The translations under genes were made by a program, and so were the position numbers. A stretch of DNA of 42,506 nucleotides from a virus: IMG/VR virus record IMGVR_UViG_3300022602_002425, positions 1 to 42,506 of that record. One strand, 5' to 3'. The notes under the pieces are model-generated. The model did no database searches, was not told the origin of the DNA, and saw nothing but the letters and a program-made list of their open reading frames with translations. Positions 33,501 to 42,042 of this stretch are shown here, one piece after another (position 1 is the stretch's first letter; each line of letters begins with the position of its first letter).

Positions 33501-36500
33501 TATATTTCCACTTAAAGTAATAGTAGTACCACTAATGTTAATAACAGTTAATCCGTTTGGAGTAATATAACCAATTGCTTGTCCAGCTTGTACTCCAGTT
33601 GTGCCTACTGCACCGCCAACAACTTGACCTACGGCAATAGTACCAACTACATTTGAAACTACAATAGTGTTACCACCCAATGTAGCTGATGCTACAGTAG
33701 CAGTTACTAAACTACTTTGACCTGCTGGAATTGTAACAGGATCTACGTTAATGATATTTGCAGTATCTGTTGTAAATGTATAGTATGCAAAACCATTAGC
33801 AGTTTGTAAAATAGCGTTAGTGGCAGTTGCCATTGGCTCGCCAGTTGCCTGACTCAAGTTATAACTTAATACACGATAAATGCTTGACAAGTTAGCATCG
33901 TATTGTAAAGCAGTACTTGGACGAACTGGTTTAACGTTGGTAATATTTGTAAACTCAACATAAGTGTTGGTACGAATAGTAACCATTTGTCCATCGCGTA
34001 GTGGATATTGTAAACCAGTACTTGTACTAATAGTTAACTGTAGTACGTTTTGTCCAATAGTAACACTAGTATGACTGATACCGTTGATTTGGTAAGATGT
34101 AATACTGCCGCCTTCAACTGTGTGGTCGATGTCTAAGTAACAATTACTATATGGAATGTATTCATACCCGATAATATATACGTTCAATGCTACTTGACTT
34201 GCGCTCGGTGTCATTGCAGTAGCGTATGCACCTTGTTTATAGACACGAGCAGTTTGTACTAAATCGTGTACTAGGTTAACAGCGTTAGGTAATTCAGTAC
34301 TATCAGCACCTGTTGAACGTAGGCCGTAGTCACCGTATGCGTTAGCACCTGCAACTGAACGTACTTGAGCACCGTTTAATGCCCAATAGCCAACGTGGTT
34401 ATAGTAAGTAAATGTCGAAACTTGTTCAGTAAACGAAGCGTTAGTTGCAACAATACCATAGCTCAAATCGTTAACTTGTGTAAAGTCATTAGCCAACATG
34501 GACTTATTACCGCCCATTTCAATATTAATTGGCACATTACCATTTTCCAAATACGTTGGAATTGTAGTGTTTAACCAAGTTGTATAATCTCCGGATATAG
34601 TTGAATACGATCCAGACACATAGTTTGCACCATGAGATAATGTTGGGCCTGTAATAGCTGTTAGGTTAGTACTTGCATAGGTAGTCCAGCTATTTCTATT
34701 AGAATTGCTTACACTCCAATAAGCACTCATCAATGCTATTATATTGTTAGTTTGAGTAACAAGTGCTGATGGAGCATAACCACCTGAACCAGATCCAGCT
34801 GACAATAGTGTTGTAACTTGTCCGACACCGTTACCAGCACTTGGATAAGTTGTAGTAACATTAGAACCATTAACTGATGTAGTAACAGTTCCGCTAGTAG
34901 TGCCTTTTACTACATTGGCTATTACACTTTGCAAATAGGCAAACGCTGTGATGTATACATTTAAAATAGCATTAGTAGAACTTGTTGGTGTTTTAACTGT
35001 TGGACCAGTTAACAAGTTGTAGTAGTTTGTACCATCTGTCCACCAGAAGTACTGTGTGCTTACATTGTTAGTCTGACTATTACCACCATATAATATGTCG
35101 TAAGTAATAGCATCTACGATGTAGCCGATATTTTCTTGGGCAATTAGTGGGCTCCAGCCTGGAGTTGTTTGTAAACTAAATGCTGTTAGAGATGTTAACC
35201 ATGCTGTAACTTCTTGTTGAATAAACGCACGGTTTAATTGTAACAAGTTAGCAGCATTTTTAACGTCTTGTAGAGTGTAAGTTACGCCACTATAGATTGT
35301 AGTTGGTGCAGTATATGTAACTGAGTTAGGTAACGCAGTAATACCGTTGTTTATAATACTGTACACTAACGCTACATTAGATGCTACATATCCTGATGTT
35401 GTAGTATCATTTGGGATAGCATTTTTTATTAAACTTGAAATATAATTAATACCTAAGTCCAACAACACAGTTGTTAATCCACTAGTAACATTCTGTGATT
35501 GTATATAAATTAAACCAGTTCTTGCACTTTGGAAGTTTGTTCCAAGAACTGCATCGTTAACAACCGCTTGTAGAATATTTTGGAAATAGTTTCCACCGCT
35601 TAAACTATTTTGTAATGACAAATAATCGCTTAATGCAGTGAATGGTGTACTTGGATCAAGAATCAATCTAGCCTGCGGAGCACCAATAGTATAAGTTGCA
35701 TTTGAACTTGGTACTGCTGTTAAACCAGTCCATACAACACCGTTAATAAAGTTTGTGTTACTTAAAGTAATTGTATTTGTAGATTTATTGATTGCTGAAA
35801 TATAAATTGAAGGAGTAGCATCGCTAGGAATACCTGTTCCTGAAATATATTGTCCTACTTGAATATTGGCAACGCTGTTTACAGTTAATGTATAACCACC
35901 AACACTGGCACCGCTAGCGTATGTTACTGTACCAACAGTGACATTGGCATACCAGTCGTACACTTGGTCAATTTGATAACGGAACCCTTCCAAGTAGAAT
36001 GAACATGGTGCTTGTGGTGGACGAACATCTAAACCACTGTTTACTACACCTTGTACAGTAATTAAACAGTTTGCAGTACCATCGATACCTGTAATGGTTA
36101 CTGGAGTTGGTGCGTTGGTTGTAGTTTGAACTGAGCTAAGTTGATAAGCTCCTGCTCCGCCAGTAGTTCCAGAAATTTGACTTACAATGGTAGGACTATT
36201 ACCGATTCCTAAACCACTAACAGTCATACCAATACTGAATGTACCGCCAGACAAACCAGTAATGGTTAATGTTGTGCCACCGTTTACATAACCTAAGCCA
36301 ACAGCGTTTGGTGGATAACTATCTACATAAACTACTGTACCAGCTAAACGACCTGCCATACCGTCAATTAATTGTCCACCTGCAAAACGTTTAGCATTAA
36401 TACTGCCTGCAAAGCTAGCAGCTTCTTGTGCGTACGGTGATTTAGATTTAATTTGTCCTTCTGGATCAAGAACCATCATAAAGCCGCCGTGGCCTTGTGC

Positions 36501-39500
36501 GGTGATGTTACTAATACGTGTAGCATCATTGACTAAGAATACGTCAACATCTTTATTGTTTTTAGGAGTACTATTGATATCTAATGGGTTGGTCAAATAA
36601 TGACGTCCATAGTTAATAGTAGTGTATAAATGCCAATTTGAGAATGTAAATGTACCTGCTGTGCTGAATGGATAGATAACAGTTAGGTTCATTACATTAC
36701 CACTAACCGCAGTAATCACAGCTTTACCTGTACTTATATTACCATAGTTAGTAGCAGAGTTTGCACTACCTGAGCTTGTTAAAGTAGAAACAGCATCATT
36801 TTCAAACACAACTGTTGCAACATTTGAAGTTACATTGCATGTGGATACTGTAAATGTGCCATTGTAAGTAGTTGGAGTCATTCCACTAACAATAATATTA
36901 GAACCAGTTGTATATGGTGTTAATGGCATTGTTGAGCCAGGTTGTGCTACAAATGTTAAGGTAACTAATTGTTTACCTTGTACTGTAGCCACGGTTCCAC
37001 TAGTAACAATATATGTTGCTTCAGTTAACACTAATCCATTCCAGCTAGAAGGAATTTGTCCTGTAGTCAATGTAGCAGTAATATTACCAGTGGTGCCGCT
37101 CAATGAAATACTTGAATTAGCAGTAGTTGAATAATCACTACTATAATCGATTAGACCAATTTGCATGCCATCGAAAATACCATCGCGATGGAAGAACAAG
37201 CTAATCCACGGACTCTTACTTACACGGTCAATAGGACGAATTAATGTACGACGGAAATCGTCACCTTTAATAGTAACGTTAGGAGCCATACGGATTGGAT
37301 AATCTTCGTAGTAGATACCGCTTTCAACACGAATTGTAATATGTTGGATACTTACACTTTCAGCATAACTTAGTGTTTCACCGGGAATGAAGAATCCAGG
37401 TTGTAGCATGTTTACGTTGATTGTATCGTATGTTAAACTTCCGCCAGGGCTGTAACTTAAAATGACACCATTAGCACCACTGGTATTACCTACTAGGATC
37501 TTACCTGGAATAATGTGGTCATCTGAACTTTGTCCTTGGTCAACACTACCTTGTCCACCGTTAGACACTTGAATACTATAGTAACCTGAACCAAATGTTT
37601 CTGCTGATGCAGCACTTAGTCCGTAGTTAATAATATTTAAAATAGTATTGTACGAAGAATTTACTTGATTTACTGCATTACCAAAATTGCCAGTACTGTC
37701 GCTGGCAACGGTTAATTTAGTTGAATCAACGTAGAATATTGATCCTAATGTATATGACAATCCAGTAGGAGTCCCAGCAGTTGTTACTAGTGATAACCCG
37801 CTAGTTGTTGTTAATGTGAATGTAGTTGTACCATTTGTAGCACTAACTAGGTAAGTAGTACCAGTAGTGTATCCAGATATACTTCCAGTTCCACTGATTG
37901 AACCACTAATAATAACAGTTTGTCCAACAGCTAATGTTGTTGCATTACATGAGAACTGACCACTTGTTCCAGTAATTTGAACGCCACTGGCTGTTAAATT
38001 ATTGGTATAAGAGTTCTGTACTACAGTTGTTTGATAACGTAGTTGTGTAGTTTGGTTCAATACTTGTGCTGCTAGATTTTTTGCAAATCCAATTCCATCT
38101 ACACTAGGACTTAAAATAGGAGCACTTATTGTAGCGATAGCTGATGTATTTCTGTAGAACGCATTACCTGCATTAATTGTCTGATAAGTTGATGGAAGCT
38201 CTGGAGTACCTGTTACTAGGTCAATAGTAATTGCATCAATGATTAAACCAAGGTCTCTATAGCATAACGATTCATTGTATGTTAACCCACCGGTGTAAGT
38301 AGTAGTTAGGTAGTTTATAACATAGTTTGTAATGCTCGATTCTGCATTGGTAATAATGTTCCATGCGCCTAATGGTTGTACAGTGTTAAACAATATACCT
38401 GTGTAATTAGTCAATGAAGGATATTGAATAACGTAGCTGTTTGTTACAGTTGTAATTTCAGTACTTGAAACACTTTGGTAGTTTGCAATTACATCTAATA
38501 GTAATCCAAACAATGTTCGAATCGATGTCGCAGCTCCGCTAGCAGGCGCCCATGCACTTTGCCATGTAGCAGGATTTAAATTGTTGCCTGAATAAACTGT
38601 TACTGATGAATTGTTAATTAATGCAATAACTTCGTTTTCTAACTCTAAAATTGCCTTGTAACAAATACCAGAAGCTAGTGTTGCACTATTTTGATTGGTT
38701 GCAAGTTGTAGTGTGCCGTTGTGCCAGTATTGGCTTGCGGCATACACAGTTGCAGAATTGCCACCGTAGTTGATGTCATAACAAATGGCTTCTAAAATAG
38801 TTTCAATATCTCGTAGACTAGAAGCATGGTTAAACGTAATGTCAAGGCTATTTGTGGCAATGTAATCTATAATATAATTGTTAATATTAGATGCAAGGAA
38901 GCCATTGCTCATGTTGGCTACTAAAACTTTTCTTGCGGCATTACTTGCGCTAACTGCTGTATCAGTGTACAACGGAATTTGTGGACGTGCGGTTAGCCCG
39001 TAAGTCAACATTTTTAGAATTACATTAAACTTAGCGTAAATTGTATTTTGTGTTGCAGGATTATCGCTCGGAGCTCCTAATAGCGTCTTGTCAATAAATC
39101 CATTAACACTTGAAAGGTAACCATTTGAGCCGACTGCTGTTGTGGTTAACGTTGCAACATTGCCGCCAGACACATTAGTAATCAATTGGAATGCAGTTAA
39201 TAAGTTACCACTAGCTGGTAATGTAGGAGCAGTTCCATAAACACCAATATTTGTGTTGTTTGTAGTATTAAATGTATATCCACTAGTACCATTATTAATG
39301 ATGTTTACAATGGTATTGATGTTAGCAGTAATACTTGAAGCCGCTGCACTACCGCCTTGGTAAGTTTCATTAGTGTACTGGAAAATAGTATTTTGATAAA
39401 GTATTGCAGGAACTTGATTGTTAATAATATCCAATGCAAGTGTGGCCACATAGTTTAATGCCGCAATACACGCAGTACTTTCTTGACCTTGAGTTAGGTA

Positions 39501-41696
39501 TGGAGTACTTCCATTTGGACCCCAGTATCTAACCCCAGCGTATGTGCTTTGACTATTACCGCCGTAGGTTAAATCATAAACAAGAGCGTAAACAGTAAAT
39601 TCAATATCGCGTTTACTTAATGTTTTATTATAGTCTAATGAAGAGAATTTACTTGTTAAGAATCCTGTAATTTCAGCTTGGATGAATGAAATGTTGTTTA
39701 ACAATAATTGGCCAGCACTAACTAAACCAGTTGTTGTATAAGCTGAAGCCGGATAAGTTGGCATTGGTGGTTTTAAATTTGCACCACTAGTTAGGACTAG
39801 CTCGCTGATTAAAGCTGCATTAGTTTGTAAACTTGTAGTAATACTTGGATTATTAATGTCATTAATAATATTATTGATTAGGTTGTTTCTAACAATAGTA
39901 CCACCACTGCCTGTTCCTGCTGTAGTACACGCAAAAGTTACATAAGTTGTTCCAGTGTTAATAACGGTCCAGTACCCATTACCGCCTGTATTACCACTTG
40001 TACTGTTGTAGCCAACTGTGCTAACTCCGGCGACAATAACTTGTTCACCTACTGCAAATGGAGCAGTAGATTGTTCGGCAAATTGAATTGTTGCAATAGT
40101 ACCAGTACCTGTTGCACTAGTAATTGCAATGCTTGTTGTGTCTAATAAATTAACAATTTCTTCTGCACTAAAATCTGGAATAGTATTTGTTGTACTGCTG
40201 TTAGCATACGGGAAATACAATCCGGCAAATGTACTTTGATAATTTGAACCTAATGCAAAGTCATAACATAATGCGTAGATAATACGAGTTATGTAATTTT
40301 GTAAAGATGAACTGCTATTGTAATTGTAAGAATAATTTAATATTTGATTACGTATTTGTGTAACAGCATCTTGAATCTGTGTTAGATTGTTATTGATAAC
40401 ATCTATATTGTAAGAATAAAAGAAGTTAGTAGCTTGAGTAGTTACATTATGTGTAGAATTTAAAGCCAAGTCATATGCTACACCTTGAATGATTTCTTCA
40501 ACAAATGTAGACCATCTTGTTTGATCGAACACAAATTTGTTAACATACTTTTTATTCAAATAAGCGATAGTTTCTGCTTGAATAAATGATCTGTTGTATT
40601 GTAGTAAATCTGCGGCATCTGTGTAGCCTTGTACTTGGCTACTACCTTGTACTAGACCAACACGATAACCAGGAAGTGGACTTACGCCAGCATTAGTAAC
40701 AATACTGTTGAATTGATTAGGTCCAATGGTGTAGGCAATAGTCTGACGATATGGTCCAGGTTCTAATGCTGACAAATTAATTAAGTTATAGGCTTGTAAT
40801 GCGGCTGCTCCAACAGTAGCATAAGCATACTGCCAAGCACGGCCTTCACGTCCTGGAGGAGTGTTAGTTTGTAAATCGTCACCTTTGGTTGTAACATACA
40901 AGTTAACACCGCTGTAGTAGGTATTATTATCTACGTAATATTTTGTAGCGGCTTGCAAGTCAGCTGGGCTTTGTACAATACCATCCCCGCTTAATGGAGT
41001 TGGGTGGTCACTAAGGGTCAGCACACCAGTCATAGTGTCGCCTTGACGCAATACTAAGTCTTTACGTTGTACAGCTTCTGTGGCCAAGTAGTTGCCAGAT
41101 AATGATGAATCATAACCTGCAACTCCTAGCTGCGGTGTTAAAGGCTCTGAACGAACATTTAGCGCACCAATAATTTGTCCATTTGAAACTTGCAAATAAT
41201 GGTCGTCTGCATAACCAACTGTAACTGCAAGACTAGACAATGTTGTTGTAATATTGTTTGCCACATTGTAAGCGTTTGCATTGAACGCAGCTACTAGTGT
41301 TTCGCTTGGATCTACTAAGTTTACAATACTAAATGCATTAACCGCATTTAAACTTCCACCCAATGTTGGATTTTGGTCGGCTTGTAAATTACTAGTTGGA
41401 GGACTAAAAATAATTTCGTTTGGATTACTAGTATCGATAGTAAACGCACCAGTACTTGCACCAACTTTAATAGTTCTAGCACTTAATCCGCCACCAGTAG
41501 TGTTTGCCATGATAAGCTGATTAGCGGCATAAGTAGCCGGAGCATCTGCTAAATTAGTAAATTTTAGTGTGCCACCGCCACCAAATATAGCATACAATTC
41601 TGTAAAGTTAGCATTAACTTTATTAAAACTTGCACGGATACTGTCACCAGTTCCGTCATTACCTTGTACGCCGATATCAATTAATTGTTGTGTCAT
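24510..41696 (-). CDS. Giant tail-fibre/adhesin protein, 5,728 aa, with adaptor N-terminus, repeated modules and S74 C-terminus
   Basis: One uninterrupted frame of 17.2 kb. Residues 1-40 carry the NDGTGDSIRASFNKVNANF adaptor seen in two neighbours. About 360-1165 and 2149-2218 hold five helical modules (FIQxE...RD(I/L)...A..YD(L/I).YGGN.(Q/A)). About 1365-1490 leads into a parallel beta-helix-like part (ESGIYYEDYPIRMAPNVTIK). Near 1720 is DVFLVNDATRISNITAQGHG, followed by an FAGG.L.DG.AG stretch. From ~1800 to ~4900 there are many Ser/Thr/Gly beta repeats of two types (VG..(I/V)SG.G(I/V)...T.I and Y..GQ.(I/V).(V/I)SG...YNG). Near 3965 FYVSTDENGIFRVGSFFTVD begins a segment I recall from T4-like marine fibres. 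Residues ~5612-5728 are an S74 domain (SDARLK, Ser/Lys present; GLIAQEVQAVLPEAV) and a coiled coil. Likely a trimeric fibre made late, starting 4 bp after erpA. Confidence 0.9.
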   Translation of the reverse strand: MTQQLIDIGVQGNDGTGDSIRASFNKVNANFTELYAIFGGGGTLKFTNLADAPATYAANQLIMANTTGGGLSARTIKVGASTGAFTIDTSNPNEIIFSPPTSNLQADQNPTLGGSLNAVNAFSIVNLVDPSETLVAAFNANAYNVANNITTTLSSLAVTVGYADDHYLQVSNGQIIGALNVRSEPLTPQLGVAGYDSSLSGNYLATEAVQRKDLVLRQGDTMTGVLTLSDHPTPLSGDGIVQSPADLQAATKYYVDNNTYYSGVNLYVTTKGDDLQTNTPPGREGRAWQYAYATVGAAALQAYNLINLSALEPGPYRQTIAYTIGPNQFNSIVTNAGVSPLPGYRVGLVQGSSQVQGYTDAADLLQYNRSFIQAETIAYLNKKYVNKFVFDQTRWSTFVEEIIQGVAYDLALNSTHNVTTQATNFFYSYNIDVINNNLTQIQDAVTQIRNQILNYSYNYNSSSSLQNYITRIIYALCYDFALGSNYQSTFAGLYFPYANSSTTNTIPDFSAEEIVNLLDTTSIAITSATGTGTIATIQFAEQSTAPFAVGEQVIVAGVSTVGYNSTSGNTGGNGYWTVINTGTTYVTFACTTAGTGSGGTIVRNNLINNIINDINNPSITTSLQTNAALISELVLTSGANLKPPMPTYPASAYTTTGLVSAGQLLLNNISFIQAEITGFLTSKFSSLDYNKTLSKRDIEFTVYALVYDLTYGGNSQSTYAGVRYWGPNGSTPYLTQGQESTACIAALNYVATLALDIINNQVPAILYQNTIFQYTNETYQGGSAAASSITANINTIVNIINNGTSGYTFNTTNNTNIGVYGTAPTLPASGNLLTAFQLITNVSGGNVATLTTTAVGSNGYLSSVNGFIDKTLLGAPSDNPATQNTIYAKFNVILKMLTYGLTARPQIPLYTDTAVSASNAARKVLVANMSNGFLASNINNYIIDYIATNSLDITFNHASSLRDIETILEAICYDINYGGNSATVYAASQYWHNGTLQLATNQNSATLASGICYKAILELENEVIALINNSSVTVYSGNNLNPATWQSAWAPASGAATSIRTLFGLLLDVIANYQSVSSTEITTVTNSYVIQYPSLTNYTGILFNTVQPLGAWNIITNAESSITNYVINYLTTTYTGGLTYNESLCYRDLGLIIDAITIDLVTGTPELPSTYQTINAGNAFYRNTSAIATISAPILSPSVDGIGFAKNLAAQVLNQTTQLRYQTTVVQNSYTNNLTASGVQITGTSGQFSCNATTLAVGQTVIISGSISGTGSISGYTTGTTYLVSATNGTTTFTLTTTSGLSLVTTAGTPTGLSYTLGSIFYVDSTKLTVASDSTGNFGNAVNQVNSSYNTILNIINYGLSAASAETFGSGYYSIQVSNGGQGSVDQGQSSDDHIIPGKILVGNTSGANGVILSYSPGGSLTYDTINVNMLQPGFFIPGETLSYAESVSIQHITIRVESGIYYEDYPIRMAPNVTIKGDDFRRTLIRPIDRVSKSPWISLFFHRDGIFDGMQIGLIDYSSDYSTTANSSISLSGTTGNITATLTTGQIPSSWNGLVLTEATYIVTSGTVATVQGKQLVTLTFVAQPGSTMPLTPYTTGSNIIVSGMTPTTYNGTFTVSTCNVTSNVATVVFENDAVSTLTSSGSANSATNYGNISTGKAVITAVSGNVMNLTVIYPFSTAGTFTFSNWHLYTTINYGRHYLTNPLDINSTPKNNKDVDVFLVNDATRISNITAQGHGGFMMVLDPEGQIKSKSPYAQEAASFAGSINAKRFAGGQLIDGMAGRLAGTVVYVDSYPPNAVGLGYVNGGTTLTITGLSGGTFSIGMTVSGLGIGNSPTIVSQISGTTGGAGAYQLSSVQTTTNAPTPVTITGIDGTANCLITVQGVVNSGLDVRPPQAPCSFYLEGFRYQIDQVYDWYANVTVGTVTYASGASVGGYTLTVNSVANIQVGQYISGTGIPSDATPSIYISAINKSTNTITLSNTNFINGVVWTGLTAVPSSNATYTIGAPQARLILDPSTPFTALSDYLSLQNSLSGGNYFQNILQAVVNDAVLGTNFQSARTGLIYIQSQNVTSGLTTVLLDLGINYISSLIKNAIPNDTTTSGYVASNVALVYSIINNGITALPNSVTYTAPTTIYSGVTYTLQDVKNAANLLQLNRAFIQQEVTAWLTSLTAFSLQTTPGWSPLIAQENIGYIVDAITYDILYGGNSQTNNVSTQYFWWTDGTNYYNLLTGPTVKTPTSSTNAILNVYITAFAYLQSVIANVVKGTTSGTVTTSVNGSNVTTTYPSAGNGVGQVTTLLSAGSGSGGYAPSALVTQTNNIIALMSAYWSVSNSNRNSWTTYASTNLTAITGPTLSHGANYVSGSYSTISGDYTTWLNTTIPTYLENGNVPINIEMGGNKSMLANDFTQVNDLSYGIVATNASFTEQVSTFTYYNHVGYWALNGAQVRSVAGANAYGDYGLRSTGADSTELPNAVNLVHDLVQTARVYKQGAYATAMTPSASQVALNVYIIGYEYIPYSNCYLDIDHTVEGGSITSYQINGISHTSVTIGQNVLQLTISTSTGLQYPLRDGQMVTIRTNTYVEFTNITNVKPVRPSTALQYDANLSSIYRVLSYNLSQATGEPMATATNAILQTANGFAYYTFTTDTANIINVDPVTIPAGQSSLVTATVASATLGGNTIVVSNVVGTIAVGQVVGGAVGTTGVQAGQAIGYITPNGLTVINISGTTITLSGNISSTISPTGTLVFSTLTQGATTGDNKVAIATITDVPTINQINTGIYALAWNGRTHQVLSYTQPLYAGYGNVYTISGSGSSTQLTVNNVSGSIYAGQLITGTGVTSGTYITSVISNGVGVGQSTLEYTVYLNQTMTIGSSPVGTPLQFGFNVNGYLQLSATPIYNNSSVGTGVAGLSYQSSALEAGSTTAEIVTYTAPYSPSGSLPPVDSSLKISGYSSTTAITGYISNATGSSTAGTVLTVVSIQGTGTESVIAPGMVITGSGISTNTTIVSNLTQGTLGVGSTWTVSISQAAGYNSGLGEALTLTDTSYDGTYQVTNLVNTTTISTNTVSNLTVGMVVSILQTTGYVSSISGSTLTLTIVSGPSTFYRGQIITFSSSTYDNSSGFGGIVPSSTSTYYVVNPSVGSNQISVTPTIANVGTEYAAGTAASFAGASNGAVSFTASITSSGVMTVSSSVTGGSILVGMQIFATGITAGTYVVSQTSGTSGAGGGAVYQLSTTQSIATITATVYAAVLSFTTAGGNVPAGTIVQSINTLTNTFVVSPACWIPNGATISCIQYAYVTKVDIVNAGGGYTTAPTLTFSGGGSGATQAIAAVTLKTDGSGQIQSVTVVDGGQGYTSAPVISISAVTGTVTGTVSGTNLISVNSTSGLSSGSIINFIGTAFSSTVYAPTFYGYISGNTLYITSAGSATIYQGMTIVSGSSISASTVITGSTSAVFTATISSTTMTVSAVTSGTITVGMILSGSNISPATYIVSGSGTTWTVSTAQTISTGTSITGTTYTVNNNQTAGTRSAPLTIIGSIGGLSASQTYVVNQVTGTSLISVYIYGSTTSPILGTASNITTGTLTFSLPGAAQLTAEISQFANTSVTTTGGVSSTQLSVLYPNSAGVNGSISQTSTTGNLITISSNAGTNGLTIGQQIIFTGTAIGTITPGATYYILTIPSSTTITVASSYYNYVTSTVFVPSLTVTSAGSMAFYCPNFVNQYAGTTVSSYSTKSVSVSGAYLVTLSLSGNISITNGAYYSITNNSNGLYNGIWQTTSNTNSGTSTIVLAYSFDPGIWDSGALSLASGSVTSNVATVNFTTAQSSAPYQAGQKVTITSANVSTYNGIWTVTSCTTAYVTFALVGSPSALTSGYITSTTNIFQVMSSGTGSAIGISKPFSLTNSTNLYAGYTANTNGQITQRISLTRVTGHDFNQIGTGGYNTSNVPTQIYGNPSLPADATKQVLEEGVGRVFYVSTDENGIFRVGSFFTVDQGTGTVSISQNIALTNVSGLQFQRGVLVTDFSSDAKMTENAADIVPVQSAIRSFIDYRLGLDYGGSVVPNYELIGPGYMALSGQLAMSGQMNMGGNGIINMNMPVQTAPTNAVNLGYTTTALFNQNSLFKLADGEYLPYATANNVSWSGVGYTITCTVTGTNLSNLGAGITAGMAMYGGGTVTSNGVTTPAFDGSQIVEYVSTSTTTTSAGSTTVATITLNKVPNFVPGGVVYFTSIPTGAQLVFDAPTQTWQAAQLALPNNSSPISITNITASAGVVTLSFSTQSSVPYNAGQTIVVSGVLPATYNGIYTVLASPTPTTTSVSFSSGISSAYVSGGTIIGNTIGETYTSPITATFEGYIQSNNLYIISGSIVGTISKGMTLIGSSGTTSSVAVGTIIGNGSGLVWPVTSQTNVGSSVNPIEMIATTGSYSLSTSINSGVIVDSMISGTADIEQSKLLLNVPGASYSTNVYGANGTVISTVTNGTTLAAYPTGTRQQIQAANGLASFNSAVFTQTNGWVDLETATSTTTGVQLNKITYIPTGTIPYNRTSGQASPTAVSVTTIITDGNAVTNDKFTGTTTTLNNLGVMTVAASSNATNGTGATVTGLGNTYVVLPISNPVNNPHGTSSIIQSDSTGTVDVGLLKVQGYPIITTNSGNTNYQITFGFPGATSATNTATFTGSISGTALTISSSVTGGSIMIGMLVTGSGVTASTVITGGSGTAWTVYPSQTVSSTTLTATVSPSGTPGFMTVGVNASNAILTQFFGEAYAPVLAAQTFAGAYAGSTTTSPPTISSGLNTWTVSASSGVTLTSSTPFNVGTSGGGGAATNLYGTLTVAGNTVVNSNLTVNGSTNSNTELFTVTNGTSSTVITNSGSFAAYNGSVATAFSVDSSNGNTFIGGTLQVGTTANAVYFTIDNSGNVVVRGNLTVTGVTTTTLAETVTTQSVTSTADATSATPATSPSVNGAFQVAGGAMVAKSFWIGTTLSVGSTATIGGNTSITGSSTFSVGTGASTMGGTLGVSGIVSFTNTATGTSAGTGALNVTGSTVLSNNVTLIGGSGKTFLINSGGGSPTNLFSVDANTGNTVVVSSATFTTANIYANGGTGSGGYTGTLKGRWSLPSDGTSYFDATNGTLYSGTLNASNASGSNGTITGNWTITGTTTLSSSLTLNGSTTSLAKPFTITNGGSPAVTKFLVDSANGNTTIAGTLATGGNITVNSGNGAVIGNLHGNVYSTDGSTLLVDATNNIIDANLDMSKASTGNLAISHGGTGSSTASGALSSLFAAGISGTPSTGMVITYTGGGYTWGYPTGTTIPPSGTTISSSRYTFVVGTTSSYSYNGPSKFSTPLYKPGYNQLKIYIDGVRQDGDSDYSEDSSGLFFTFTTATSSGDTVLVEVDGYTNLSLSAINTSFSPAGNIVAVDVQNALAFVDGDKLRLSGGTLTGNVSMSGSVSLNLAPGSASTAPLVFTSGTLKSSATAGSIEFSGGNMYYTDTGNTRRTFASTDYVNNAVSTGTASSVPFTGITGKPTTIAGYGITDAITTSNISSQSVSYASSAGSATSATSASSATNATNATNASNARYVYDNGDYSSSPGYKEASHVYVGFASLSGSTQTLNSTSSYSCASFGVSGSITAGGDITAYYTSDARLKTNLEPIANAVLKVNKLSGITFEWNDIAIAQGKEADVREVGLIAQEVQAVLPEAVTERDNGYLAVRYEKVVPLLVEAIKEQQATIERQQSQIDTLMKKLGM
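25021..25090 (-). repeat. 9-bp-period coding tandem repeat in the giant fibre
   Basis: Units of the type gttgcgttt / gttgcgctt (plus strand) encode an ATS/ATN-type tripeptide repeat just before the S74 region. Near-identical codons suggest recent slippage-type expansion. Confidence 0.6.
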
Positions 41697-41699
41697 TTA

Positions 41700-42023
41700 T
41701 TAAACTCCGAAGCTACTACCGCAGCCGCATGTTGTTGTTGCATTGGGATTCTTTATATTAAAACTGCTACCCATTAGGTCTTCTTTATAATCTATTTCAG
41801 CGCCAGTAAGATACTGCATACTCATAGCATCTACTAGTACTTTGAATTCATCCACTGGTATTTCAAAATCGTCTTCATTCGTTACTTCGTCGAATGTAAA
41901 ACCATACTGAAATCCGCTACATCCGCCGCCTTGGACAAATGTGCGTAGTGCTAAATGGGGATTATTTTCTTCAAGGAGAAGATCCTTGATCTTTGATTTC
42001 GCTGATTCTGTAATTGTAATCAC
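41700..42023 (-). CDS. erpA: ErpA/IscA-type iron-sulphur cluster carrier
   Basis: The start is taken as GTG at 42023 (107 aa): the protein then begins [16 protein letters not shown] like bacterial A-type carriers, GAGGG lies 6 bp upstream, and a longer frame would start upstream of the late-type motif at 42043-42051. The three cluster-binding cysteines are present: C35 in [11 protein letters not shown] and C99/C101 in [20 protein letters not shown] and NPNA also match ErpA of proteobacteria closely, so it looks bacterial in origin. ErpA passes Fe-S clusters to target apoproteins. Here it lies just upstream of the giant fibre gene, 3 bp apart, and is presumably made late. Confidence 0.93.
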   Translation of the reverse strand: MITITESAKSKIKDLLLEENNPHLALRTFVQGGGCSGFQYGFTFDEVTNEDDFEIPVDEFKVLVDAMSMQYLTGAEIDYKEDLMGSSFNIKNPNATTTCGCGSSFGV

Positions 42024-42042
42024 ACCTTGGGCCCTCGATATG

